From NCBI GenBank assembly GCA_036501425.1, contig DASYAI010000029.1, positions 1 to 34,082 of the forward strand: DNA of 34,082 nt, written 5' to 3'. Numbering within the stretch: the stretch's first letter is position 1; every line of letters starts with the position of its first letter. This DNA comes from DATKRB01 sp036501425. Lineage in GTDB: Bacteria > Actinomycetota > Acidimicrobiia > Acidimicrobiales > RAAP-2. A program made the position numbers and the translations under genes. Below, one piece after another: positions 23,688-30,988 of this stretch. The notes beneath the pieces are model-generated. The model was not told the DNA's origin. It searched no databases and saw only the letters and a list, made by a program, of their open reading frames with translations.

Positions 23688-25334
23688 GTGCCTGCCCGGC
23701 CGTCGAAGTCGCCGAGTGGTCCCCGGTCCCGGCCCGCCGATGCCCTCGAGCCCTACAAGGCCAAGCGGGATTTCACCTCCACGCCCGAGCCGGAGGGCAC
23801 CGGCCCGGGCTCGGGCGCGTCGGACGACGGCGCGGCGCGCTTTGTGGTCCAGCGGCATCGGGCGAGCCGGCTGCACTACGACTTCCGGCTCGAGATCGGG
23901 GGCGTCCTGGCGAGCTGGGCGGTGCCCAAGGGTCCGACGCTCGACCCCGCTGTCCGGCGCGCCGCCTTCCGGGTGGAGGACCACCCGATCGAGTACATCG
24001 ACTTCGAAGGCGTCATCCCGTCCGGCTCCTACGGCGGCGGGGACGTCATCGTCTGGGACGAAGGGACCTGGCAGGCCGACCCCGCCGGCGGGCCGGCGGA
24101 CCCCGCCCGGGCGCTCCTCGAGGGGGAGCTCCACCTCGACCTGCGGGGTCAGAAGCTGCGCGGCCGCTTCGTGCTGGTGCGCACCCGCAGGGACCGGACC
24201 GGACGCGAGCAGTGGCTGCTCCTCCACAAGCACGACGAGCACGCCGTGGAGGGATGGGACCCCGAGGAGCACCCCCGGTCGGTGCGCAGCGGCCGGACGA
24301 GCGACGAGGTGAAGGCCCGGCCCGATCGGCTCTGGCGCGCCGATGAGGATCCCGCCCGGGCGTCGGTGGCCCTGGGTGCGGCGAGCGATGTCGATCCGGC
24401 CGAGCTGCGCGCGCTCGACGATCTGGGTGCCTCGGGGACCTGGGCGGTCCACGGCCGGGACCTGCGGGTCACCAACCTCGACAAGGTCCTATTTCCGGCC
24501 GGGACCGACGGGCGCCCCGTCACCAAGCGAGAGCTGCTGGGCTACACCGCCCGGATCGCGCCGGTCGTGCTGCCGTACCTGCGTGGCCGCCCGCTCAACA
24601 TGCACCGCTACCCCAACGGCGCCGACGCGAAGGGCTTCTGGCACAAGGAGCTTCCCCGTCACGCACCGCCCTGGGTGCCCCGTTGGGACAATCCGGAGGC
24701 CAAGCCGAACGACACCCGGACCTACCTCGTCGTCGACGAGCCGGCGGCGCTGGTGTGGGCCGCCAACTTCGGCGCCCTGGAATGGCACGCTTGGACCTCG
24801 CGGGCCCAGCGGCCCCATCAGCCCACCTACGCCCTCATCGATCTCGACCCCGGCACCCGGACCGGCTGGGCCGACCTGCTGGCACTGGCCCGGCTGCACC
24901 GCGCCGCGCTCGAGCACCTCGGCGTCCGGGGGTACCCGAAGGTCACCGGCCGCCGCGGCATCCAGATCTGGATCCCTATCGCCCCCGGGCCGGACTTCGA
25001 GGCGACCCGAGCCTGGACCGAGCAGCTGTCACGGGCCGTGGGCGCCGTCGTGCCCGAGCTCGTGAGCTGGAAGTGGCAGGTCAGCGAGCGCAGCGGGCTC
25101 GCCCGGCTCGACTACACCCAGAACGCCTTGAACAAGACGCTGGTCGCCCCCTACAGCCCTCGACCGGCGCCGGGAGCCCCCATCTCCGCCCCGATCGACT
25201 GGGACGAGCTGGACGACCCGGACCTGCGGCCCGGCGGGTTCACCATCCGCTCCGCGGCGCAGCGGATCGCCGAGCGGGGCGACCTGTTCGAGCCGGTGCT
25301 CCGACAGGACCAGCAGCTGCCCCCGCTGTCCTGA
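23688..25334 (+). CDS. LigD-type protein: 3'-phosphoesterase plus primase-polymerase, no ligase
   Basis: Repair protein of about 548 residues. The N-terminal phosphoesterase domain (about 45-200) has FVVQRHRASRLHYDFRLEIG, FRVEDHPIEYIDFEGVIPSG and YGGGDVIVWDEGTW, which trims 3' phosphate or ribonucleotide ends. The polymerase domain (about 255-545) has VTNLDKVLFPAG, NMHRYPNGADAKGFWHKE, the metal-binding ALIDLDPGTR and YPKVTGRRGIQIWIPI, and adds nucleotides at breaks. In the last motif many LigD polymerases have a His where this has Gln (GIQ). The ligase domain of classical LigD is missing and is encoded alone at 7367-8305. GTG 23688 follows the small ORF by 11 bases. Non-homologous end joining would also need Ku, not present here. 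Confidence 0.93.
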   Translation: MPARPSKSPSGPRSRPADALEPYKAKRDFTSTPEPEGTGPGSGASDDGAARFVVQRHRASRLHYDFRLEIGGVLASWAVPKGPTLDPAVRRAAFRVEDHPIEYIDFEGVIPSGSYGGGDVIVWDEGTWQADPAGGPADPARALLEGELHLDLRGQKLRGRFVLVRTRRDRTGREQWLLLHKHDEHAVEGWDPEEHPRSVRSGRTSDEVKARPDRLWRADEDPARASVALGAASDVDPAELRALDDLGASGTWAVHGRDLRVTNLDKVLFPAGTDGRPVTKRELLGYTARIAPVVLPYLRGRPLNMHRYPNGADAKGFWHKELPRHAPPWVPRWDNPEAKPNDTRTYLVVDEPAALVWAANFGALEWHAWTSRAQRPHQPTYALIDLDPGTRTGWADLLALARLHRAALEHLGVRGYPKVTGRRGIQIWIPIAPGPDFEATRAWTEQLSRAVGAVVPELVSWKWQVSERSGLARLDYTQNALNKTLVAPYSPRPAPGAPISAPIDWDELDDPDLRPGGFTIRSAAQRIAERGDLFEPVLRQDQQLPPLS

Positions 25335-25370
25335 GACGGCGCATCCGTCCTGCGTGGGCCACCGGGTCGC

Positions 25371-26081
25371 TCAGCTGCCGCCCCGGTGGAACAGACGTCC
25401 CCGGCGACCTGGCGCGGTCCGGGCCAGCTGCCCCAGCACACTGGTGTGGAATTGGCGACGCAGCTCATCGACGTCCCGGTAGACGACCAGCGCGCCCGCT
25501 TCGCTCAGCTCGTGCCGGCTCGAACCGCCGCTCTCCACCGCGACGCAACCGACGCCGGCGGCGCGGGCGGCGCGGACGTCCCAGATGCTGTCGCCGACCG
25601 CGAGCGCCCGTTGGGGGTCGACGCCTCCGGCATGGAGCGCCTGCACGAAGACCTCGGGGTCGGGCTTGGAGGAGCCGACGTCGTCGGCGGTGGTCTGGGC
25701 ATCGATGGCGTCGTCGGCGCCGAGGCGCTCCCGCAGGACGGCCAGCTCGTCGGCCGGCGACGACGAGGCCAGAACCACGGCGAGCCCGGCCTCGTGGGCG
25801 AGGTGCAGCACCTCGGCCGCGCCGGGGAACACCCGGACCTCGGCGATCAGCTCCTGGTACCGAGCCCTCCGCCCGGCCTGGGCCGCCGGGCTGTCATGTC
25901 CGAGCAGCTCCTCGACGAGCTGGTCCCCACCCATCCCGATCAGCCGGTGGATGGCGTTCATCGGTGCCCACTCGCCTGCGTCTCGCAGCGCTCGGGACCA
26001 CGCCAAGCTGTGGAGGTAGTTGGTGTCAAGCAGCGTCCCGTCGACGTCGAAGAGCACCCCCGGCCGCAGGTCGGCACTCAC
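25371..26081 (-). CDS. HAD-superfamily phosphatase (phosphoglycolate phosphatase-like)
   Basis: Hydrolase of 236 residues of subfamily IA. Motif I is GVLFDVDGTLLDTNYLHSLA with the nucleophile Asp. The cap helix follows (IHRLIGMGGDQLVEELLG). Motif II is VVLASSSPADEL, motif III SSKPDPEVFVQAL and motif IV AVGDSIWDVRAA. Substrates in this subfamily are small phosphate esters; which one cannot be told. Its ATG overlaps the stop of the small acidic gene upstream (ATGA, 26078-26081), so it is the last gene of a coupled run. It converges on the LigD gene with 36 bases between. Confidence 0.92.
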   Translation of the reverse strand: MSADLRPGVLFDVDGTLLDTNYLHSLAWSRALRDAGEWAPMNAIHRLIGMGGDQLVEELLGHDSPAAQAGRRARYQELIAEVRVFPGAAEVLHLAHEAGLAVVLASSSPADELAVLRERLGADDAIDAQTTADDVGSSKPDPEVFVQALHAGGVDPQRALAVGDSIWDVRAARAAGVGCVAVESGGSSRHELSEAGALVVYRDVDELRRQFHTSVLGQLARTAPGRRGRLFHRGGS

Positions 26082-26299
26082 GCCGGCGACTCGTTCTCCC
26101 GGTTGATCGCCGCCTGCCGATCACCGGTCCGGTCGCCGCCGCTGCCCCGTTGCCCGACAGGCCCCCCGCCGTCGAGGGCGCTCGCTCCCTCATTGTCGCG
26201 CCGACGTTCGTCTCCCTCATCGGACAGCTCGTCGGCCGGCTCCTCGACCGGCTCCTCGACCCGGGCGATGGGGTCGTCCTCGAACCCGTCGGGGCTCAT
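26078..26299 (-). CDS. Small acidic, probably disordered protein
   Basis: 73 residues, MSPDGFEDDPIARVEEPVEE onward, rich in Glu, Asp, Arg and Gly, with no hydrophobic core. Its start overlaps the stop of the His-rich gene (ATGA, 26296-26299) and its stop overlaps the HAD start, so it is held in the operon by coupling at both ends. That arrangement supports it being real. No family recognised. Confidence 0.65.
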   Translation of the reverse strand: MSPDGFEDDPIARVEEPVEEPADELSDEGDERRRDNEGASALDGGGPVGQRGSGGDRTGDRQAAINRENESPA

Positions 26300-26874
26300 C
26301 GCGTCGGATCGTCGTGGTCGTGGTCGTGCCCTTCGCCGCCGTGCTCGAGCTCGAAGTCCTCGTGCGGCCGATGGGAGTGGGACGACCCAGGGTGACGGTG
26401 GTCGTGCTCGTGCGCCGAGCTCAGATGGTCGAAACCCCCGGTCGCCTCGTTGTAGTTGTGGGTGACGTGGGAATGGCGGTGCCGGTGCAGCACGGGCTCA
26501 TGGCGATGGTGCTCCCCGTCGACCGCCGCGTCGGCGCTGTCCGACCGGAGGTCGCTGTCGATGTCGCCTTCGAGCGTCCCGGGCACCGGCGCCTTGCCGG
26601 CAGCCCGGGGTGCCCAGTCGCGGTCCTCGGGCAGATCCTGCTCCTCGGCGCCGTAGCCGACGAGCTCGTCGACGACCTCTTGGTCGTCCGCGGCCGCGGC
26701 GCCGAATGCGCGGTCCTGAGGATCGATCCGTGCTTGCTCGTGCGGTAGGGGCGGCTCTCGCCTTGCGTCGCTCCCCGACGCCTCGTCTGACCCGATCGGA
26801 GCGCTGTCCGACGGGGCCGGTCGGTGTTCGGGCCACGCCGACGCCTGTCCCCGCTCTTCCCATGTGCTGCTCAT
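26296..26874 (-). CDS. Histidine-rich acidic protein, likely metal-binding
   Basis: About 192 residues. The first 110 are hydrophilic and acidic (for example AAADDQEVVDELVGYGAEEQ). The C-terminal 70 hold 20 histidines in clusters such as HRHRHSHVTH, SAHEHDHRHPGSSHSHRPH and GEGHDHDHDD, the pattern of Ni/Zn/Cu-binding tails. There is no signal peptide or TM segment, so it is probably cytoplasmic. GAGGAGG directly precedes the paired ATGs at 26877 and 26874; the second has better spacing. It lies 50 bases after the CYTH-CHAD gene and overlaps the acidic gene by four bases. It may store or buffer metal, perhaps with polyphosphate bound by the CHAD protein; this is inference. Confidence 0.75.
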   Translation of the reverse strand: MSSTWEERGQASAWPEHRPAPSDSAPIGSDEASGSDARREPPLPHEQARIDPQDRAFGAAAADDQEVVDELVGYGAEEQDLPEDRDWAPRAAGKAPVPGTLEGDIDSDLRSDSADAAVDGEHHRHEPVLHRHRHSHVTHNYNEATGGFDHLSSAHEHDHRHPGSSHSHRPHEDFELEHGGEGHDHDHDDPTR

Positions 26875-26924
26875 CATCCTCCTCGACCACGGACGGACGC
26901 TCGCCGCCACACCCGGCGCCTGCG

Positions 26925-28427
26925 TCAGGACAACCAGCGCCGTGACTTCTTCGCCGCCACGTCCTGCCACAACGGACCCCACGCCTCGGTCGCCCTCGAC
27001 TGGCGGAGGCGCTGCGCCTCGGCGGCCTGGCCCATGGCGAACGCGACCCCGGGCGGTTGCTCGGTCGCCGCCGACGCCAACCACTCCTGCGCGCTCACCG
27101 CGTCGTGGTGCTCCCCGAGCACGGTTTGCACCGCCTCGGCGTTCTTCGCCGTGCGCCGGGCCGCCTTGCCGATCACCGGGGCCGCCGCCTCGGACGCGTA
27201 GCGCAACTGTTTGGCGCCGATCCGGATCCGATGCAGGTCGCGGTGGCTCGGGCGCCCCCCGGCCCGCCGGACCCGCTTGGCGAGGTTCCTCCACTGGGCG
27301 CCCACCAACCCCGGCAGCGCCGCTGAGGCCGGCGTGGCCGGGTCGAGGTCCCCGAAGAAGGGGGGCCGGAGCGCCCCCGCCCGGAGCTGCTCGACGAGGT
27401 CGAGGTAGCGGGGGCTGGTGAGGGCCACCGCTACCTCGAGCGCCGCGTCGGCCCGGAGACGTCGCACCTCACCGAGCACCGCCTCGCCTGCCTGGGGGTC
27501 CCACCGCTCGCTCCCGTCGCGCATGGCGCGCTCGAGCACGTCGAGGTCGCGCACCGCTCCGAGGAGCGTGCCGACCCAGCGCAGGTCGTCGCGCCGGTGG
27601 TGCAGCCATACCGGGTCCAGCGCGGGGCGCAGGGTCTTGAGATCCGAACGCAGTCGCCTGGCGGCCACCCGTGTCTGGTGAACGTCGTGGGGTCGGGGCT
27701 GGGTGGCGTGGAGCCGCAGGTGGACGTCGTGGTCCAGCAGACGGTCCAAGCCCTCGACCAGGCGATCCTGCACCACCGCTCGGAGGCTCGAGCCGGCGTC
27801 GAGGGGCGGCAACGGACCCGGGCGATCGACCAGCTCTTCCAACGGATCGGCCCGGGTGGGCTCGGCACCGACCTGCCGGAGCTCGGAGACGACGAGCGCA
27901 ACCATCGGCTCGCCCTCCGGGCCCAGCGCCTCGCAGCGCAGGTCCAGGCGGCGGAGGCGGCGGCCCGGCTGCGGGCCGGCCGTCACCGTCGCCACCTCGT
28001 CGTCGAGCTCCGCCCGGGAGCTGCCGCCCTCGCCCCCCAGGGCGAACCGGTGCTCCTCGGTCTCGAGCTCGACCAGCGTCACCAGCTCGGCTCGCCCGCA
28101 CAGCCCGAGCACCGCCCGGCGGGCCTCGGGCGGGACCGCGGCGGCGTCGCCCGGCCAGACGACCTCGACCGGCTCGCCCCGCCGCCGGGCCGGCACTGGA
28201 CCCGACCGCTGCACCGGGACGGCCAGCGTCCAGGTGCCGGGGCGTTGGTCGCCGAGCCCCCGGTGGGCCAACGTCACCCCCCGCGACCACAGCCGCCGGT
28301 CGGGCGAGTCGACGTACCGGACCCGCGCCGTCCGGTCCGCCAGCCGCACCGAGCCGCCGGCCGGCCGGCGGAGGTCGGGCAGGGCAGCGTCGAGCGGGGC
28401 GAGAAACCGGAGAGCCAAGGCAGCCAA
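26925..28427 (-). CDS. CYTH-CHAD domain protein (polyphosphate-related)
   Basis: About 500 residues. The first half resembles the CYTH fold (VRYVDSPDRRLWSRGVTLAH, GTWTLAVPV, ELVTLVELETEEHRFAL) but lacks the N-terminal ExExK metal motif, so triphosphatase activity is doubtful. The second half is a CHAD helical domain (from about 245) with the conserved His/Arg/Lys surface: HDVHQTRVAARRLRSDLKTL, LRWVGTLLGAVRDLDVLERA, HRDLHRIRIGAKQLRYASEA and LGEHHDAVSAQEWL. CHAD domains bind polyphosphate. The start appears to be TTG 28427, four bases after the previous stop with GAGAGG just before it. There is no ATG or GTG in the open frame upstream. The downstream His-rich gene is probably cotranscribed. Confidence 0.88.
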   Translation of the reverse strand: MAALALRFLAPLDAALPDLRRPAGGSVRLADRTARVRYVDSPDRRLWSRGVTLAHRGLGDQRPGTWTLAVPVQRSGPVPARRRGEPVEVVWPGDAAAVPPEARRAVLGLCGRAELVTLVELETEEHRFALGGEGGSSRAELDDEVATVTAGPQPGRRLRRLDLRCEALGPEGEPMVALVVSELRQVGAEPTRADPLEELVDRPGPLPPLDAGSSLRAVVQDRLVEGLDRLLDHDVHLRLHATQPRPHDVHQTRVAARRLRSDLKTLRPALDPVWLHHRRDDLRWVGTLLGAVRDLDVLERAMRDGSERWDPQAGEAVLGEVRRLRADAALEVAVALTSPRYLDLVEQLRAGALRPPFFGDLDPATPASAALPGLVGAQWRNLAKRVRRAGGRPSHRDLHRIRIGAKQLRYASEAAAPVIGKAARRTAKNAEAVQTVLGEHHDAVSAQEWLASAATEQPPGVAFAMGQAAEAQRLRQSRATEAWGPLWQDVAAKKSRRWLS

Positions 28428-28431
28428 CCTC

Positions 28432-28800
28432 TCACCGGCCGCCGACGGCGGCAGGACCGATCTCGGTGCTCGCCGCCGTCCGGCAGAGCTCGGACTCGGC
28501 CCGCGTGATCTTGCGGTCCAGTCGGTGGCGGGCGAGGAAGGAACCGTCGATCATCTGCACCTGCCATTCGTGGATGGCCTCTTGCAGCGTCGATCGACGG
28601 TCTGCCGCGTCCGCGCCCCGTGGACGAGCCGCCGCGTCCGCGCCCGGTGGACGGTCCGCCGCCGTGCGAACCCCGTGCCGCGCGGTGGCCGGTCGACCCG
28701 CCCGGGGCGCGACCGGAGCCACCACGCGCCGGGACCAGCCCTGGGCCACCTCAAAGGGGCTCACGCGGAACCGGGCGCCGGACGGGCGTTGCATCACCAT
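28432..28800 (-). CDS. Hypothetical protein with internal repeat
   Basis: 122 residues from ATG 28800. Three parts: an N-terminal region (MVMQRPSGARFRVSPFEVAQ) with a Trp and many Arg, an Ala/Arg/Pro-rich middle holding a duplicated GADAA-R segment, and a helical C-terminal part (STLQEAIHEWQVQMIDGSFL, RHRLDRKITRAESELCRT). The last part looks like the conserved portion. No family recognised and no membrane segment. Codon use is typical of the neighbours. It is tightly placed, with the CYTH-CHAD start four bases after its stop. Confidence 0.65.
   Translation of the reverse strand: MVMQRPSGARFRVSPFEVAQGWSRRVVAPVAPRAGRPATARHGVRTAADRPPGADAAARPRGADAADRRSTLQEAIHEWQVQMIDGSFLARHRLDRKITRAESELCRTAASTEIGPAAVGGR
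28604..28653. repeat. 23-bp direct repeat inside the 28432-28800 gene
   Basis: Copies at 28604-28626 and 28631-28653, differing at one base, period 27 bp (in frame, nine residues). It encodes the duplicated Gly-Ala-Asp-Ala-Ala segment. Confidence 0.8.
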
Positions 28801-28807
28801 GGCCCAC

Positions 28808-28918
28808 TCACCCCGAAACGGCGGTCCGCCGGGAGCGGGCTCGCCGCAGTGCGCGCTGGAGCAGCGCCAATCCGATCGGGAGGACCACCAGCCGTACGAA
28901 GCGCCTTCTCACGTCCAC
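28808..28918 (-). CDS. Possible tiny membrane protein
   Basis: 36-residue ORF from GTG 28918: VDVRRRFVRLVVLPIGLALL followed by an Arg-rich tail, i.e. one short hydrophobic segment flanked by basic residues. It fills the gap between the DUF72 gene and ATG 28800 on the same strand, ending eight bases before it. The frame is open upstream to 29071, but that part overlaps DUF72. No clear ribosome site; may be chance. Confidence 0.33.
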   Translation of the reverse strand: MDVRRRFVRLVVLPIGLALLQRALRRARSRRTAVSG

Positions 28919-28988
28919 CGGACTACCCGGAGGACCCGGCGGCGAACCCTGGGCCCGGCGAGCCCGGTCCCGCCGCCGGCCAACCGGG

Positions 28989-29759
28989 TCATGCGGCGCC
29001 GGCCGTCGGCGGCCCGACCCGGCTGGTACCGAGCCCCAGGCGGTGCCCGGCGTTGGCCAGCTCACCGGCATTGACCGGCGCGCATCCCCCGGAGTCGTTG
29101 TTGAAGTAGCAGTAGACGTCGGCGTGCGAGCTCCACAGCTCGCCCAGCCGGGCGGCCCAGGTGGCGAGGGCTTGGCGCCCGTAGCACGGGGACGGGGACG
29201 CTCGACCCTCGTGGAACCGGACGTAGCCCCAGTCGGCGGTGACCCAGGACGGCGACTGCAGGCCGCGCCGGTCGACCAGGCACAGCGCGGCGCGGCGCCG
29301 CTCGAGCACCCGGCGCACCTCGTCCACGAACCACGAGGGGTGCCTCGGCTCCACCGCCACCCGCCAGCCGGAGGGGAACGCGGCCAGGGTCCGTTCGAGG
29401 GCGTCCACGTCGACGCCCAGGTTGGGCGGCAGCTGGAGCAGCACCGGACCCCGCTTGGTCCCGAGCGCCTCCAACCGCTCCACCAGCCGGCCGACGGGCT
29501 CGACCGGGTCCGCCAGCCGGCGGACGTGGGTGAGGTAGCGGCTGGCCTTCACCGCGAAGACGAAGTCCCCGGGCGTGCGAGCCGCCCAGTCGGCGAACGT
29601 CCGGGACTCGGGCAGCCGGTAGAAGGCGCTGTTGGACTCCACCGTGGCGAACCGACCCGCGTAGTGCTCGAGCCAACGGGCCGGGGCCAGCCCCCGGGGG
29701 TAGAACCGCTCACGCCAGTGCTCGTACTGCCAGCCCGACGTCCCGACGACCAACGTCAC
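28989..29759 (-). CDS. DUF72 (YecE-like) protein
   Basis: TIM-barrel protein of 256 residues. It opens VTLVVGTSGWQYEHWRERFY, the DUF72 signature start, and continues YAGRFATVESNSAFYRLPES, FVFAVKASRYLTHVRRL, VLLQLPPNLGVD, VAVEPRHPSWFVDEV and VYCYFNNDSGGCAPVNA, all hallmark segments. GTG 29759 overlaps the UdgX stop as GTGA (29756-29759), so the two genes are coupled. DUF72 members lack a confirmed reaction; some occur near repair or Fe-S genes. The coupling to UdgX suggests a linked role here, as inference. Confidence 0.93.
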   Translation of the reverse strand: MTLVVGTSGWQYEHWRERFYPRGLAPARWLEHYAGRFATVESNSAFYRLPESRTFADWAARTPGDFVFAVKASRYLTHVRRLADPVEPVGRLVERLEALGTKRGPVLLQLPPNLGVDVDALERTLAAFPSGWRVAVEPRHPSWFVDEVRRVLERRRAALCLVDRRGLQSPSWVTADWGYVRFHEGRASPSPCYGRQALATWAARLGELWSSHADVYCYFNNDSGGCAPVNAGELANAGHRLGLGTSRVGPPTAGAA

Positions 29760-30388
29760 CCGTCCGCCCCGGCGCTGCGCGCGGCCAGGCGCAGGTCCTC
29801 CACCAACGACGATCGAGCCGCCTCGCGCCCATCGGGGTCGGCGACGCGCAGGACCGCCGACGGGTGGACGGTGGCGACGACCCGGCCGTAGGGGCTCTGG
29901 AGCACCCGGCCCCGGCTCGCACCGACCCGGAAGGACTCGCCGAGCAGGGCGCGGCCGGCAGTGGCGCCCAGGCAGACCACGACCCGGGGCCGCAGCGCCT
30001 CCAGCTCGGCCACCAGCCACGGCCGGCACGCGGCGCGCTCGCGCGCCGACGGGGTCTGGTGCAGTCGGCGGGCGCCCTGGGGCCGCCACTTGAAGTGCTT
30101 GACCGCGTTGGTGAGGTACACCGCGCGGCGATCGATGCCCGCGTCGAGCAGCGCCGAGTCGAGCAGACGGCCCGCCGGTCCGACGAACGGCGCGCCGTCG
30201 CGATCCTCGCGGTCGCCGGGCTGCTCCCCCACCAACACGAGTGACGACTGCACCGACCCCTCCCCGAACACCGTCTGGGTGGCGCGCCGGTGAAGCGGGC
30301 AGCCTTCGCAGCCCGCGCTGGCCCGGCGCAGTGCCGCGAGGTCCGACGGGTCGTCGGGCAGGTACGCCGCCGCTCCCTCGTTCACCAC
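29756..30388 (-). CDS. udgX: UdgX-type uracil-DNA glycosylase (family 4-like, Fe-S)
   Basis: 210 residues. Motif A is VGEQPGDREDRDGAPFVGPA, and the loop RRLHQTPS (107-114) corresponds to the KRRIH loop that marks UdgX, in which the His (here His110) forms a covalent bond with the abasic sugar after uracil removal. VATVHPSAVLR is motif B. Cys27, Cys30, Cys121 and Cys139 fit the Fe-S cluster of this superfamily. Ribosome site GGGAGGG precedes GTG 30388; GTG 30385 is an equally possible start. It overlaps the end of a small TM gene upstream and the DUF72 gene downstream. The third position of the loop is Leu rather than Ile. Confidence 0.9.
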   Translation of the reverse strand: MVNEGAAAYLPDDPSDLAALRRASAGCEGCPLHRRATQTVFGEGSVQSSLVLVGEQPGDREDRDGAPFVGPAGRLLDSALLDAGIDRRAVYLTNAVKHFKWRPQGARRLHQTPSARERAACRPWLVAELEALRPRVVVCLGATAGRALLGESFRVGASRGRVLQSPYGRVVATVHPSAVLRVADPDGREAARSSLVEDLRLAARSAGADG

Positions 30389-30537
30389 AGCGCCCTCCCG
30401 GCGAGCGTGCTCTGGGTCGCCATGGTGTTGAGGGCGACGATGCGATCGGACACCGTCGGCCCGATCGCCAGCGCGATGAGGAGCGCCGCCGCCAGGACCA
30501 GCTCGGCGACGCTCGCCCCGGCGAGCAGACTGCTCAA
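30382..30537 (-). CDS. Small single-span membrane protein
   Basis: 51 residues from TTG 30537, which overlaps the previous stop (TTGA). One clear hydrophobic helix, SVAELVLAAALLIALAIGP, is followed by a polar tail TVSDRIVALNTMATQSTLAG. Its stop overlaps the UdgX start codons. The chain of overlaps supports a real gene despite its size. No family recognised. Confidence 0.5.
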   Translation of the reverse strand: MSSLLAGASVAELVLAAALLIALAIGPTVSDRIVALNTMATQSTLAGRALW

Positions 30538-30722
30538 CGGTCGGCCAATCGGGCGATGTGGCGCTCCACCGGGCCGTTGATCCGCTGGTAGTTCGGCCCG
30601 GGTCGCTCGGGCTCCACCCAGACGGCGTGGTACCGAGCGCCCTCTGGGCACGCCTCGATCGGCACCGCCACCATTCCGCCGCGCATCGGCAGCCTCGGGG
30701 TCCAGATCCCACGGGCCAGCAA
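30534..30722 (-). CDS. Small hypothetical protein heading the UdgX gene run
   Basis: About 62 residues if it begins at TTG 30722, 10 bases after AGGAGGCGG; ATG 30686 would give 50. The sequence GIWTPRLPMRGGMVAVPIEA, ARYHAVWVEPERPGPNYQRI and VERHIARLADR looks like a compact folded protein. Upstream codons, open to 30920, have weaker G/C bias. It overlaps the TM gene by TTGA. No family recognised. Confidence 0.5.
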   Translation of the reverse strand: MLARGIWTPRLPMRGGMVAVPIEACPEGARYHAVWVEPERPGPNYQRINGPVERHIARLADR

Positions 30723-30988
30723 CCGGTGCGACCCGCCTCCTGCTCCCTTCCGCCGGGGTCGGTCACGCTGTGGGACCCTGTGGGCTGACCCCCTCGGCAA
30801 CGGCTCTACCTCTCTACTCGCGACGCTGTTGGCGACGTCCTGCCCGGACGGTTTGCGGCGGGCTGCCCGGGCTGCGAACGGACGGGTGAACGGCCGTTCC
30901 CGATCGGTGTACCCGGGCACCGCGCGCTCAACCCTGGGCCGACTCGGCGGCGGTTGGCCGGCGGCGCCCTCGGGTATTCGGTGGCCTT
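30723..30988. promoter_or_regulatory. Divergent control region
   Basis: 266 bases between the UdgX run (-) and the F420-type oxidoreductase (+). Both transcripts should start here. I see no convincing -35/-10 boxes or long inverted repeat. The oxidoreductase ATG has no ribosome site close by, so it could be leaderless. Confidence 0.4.
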
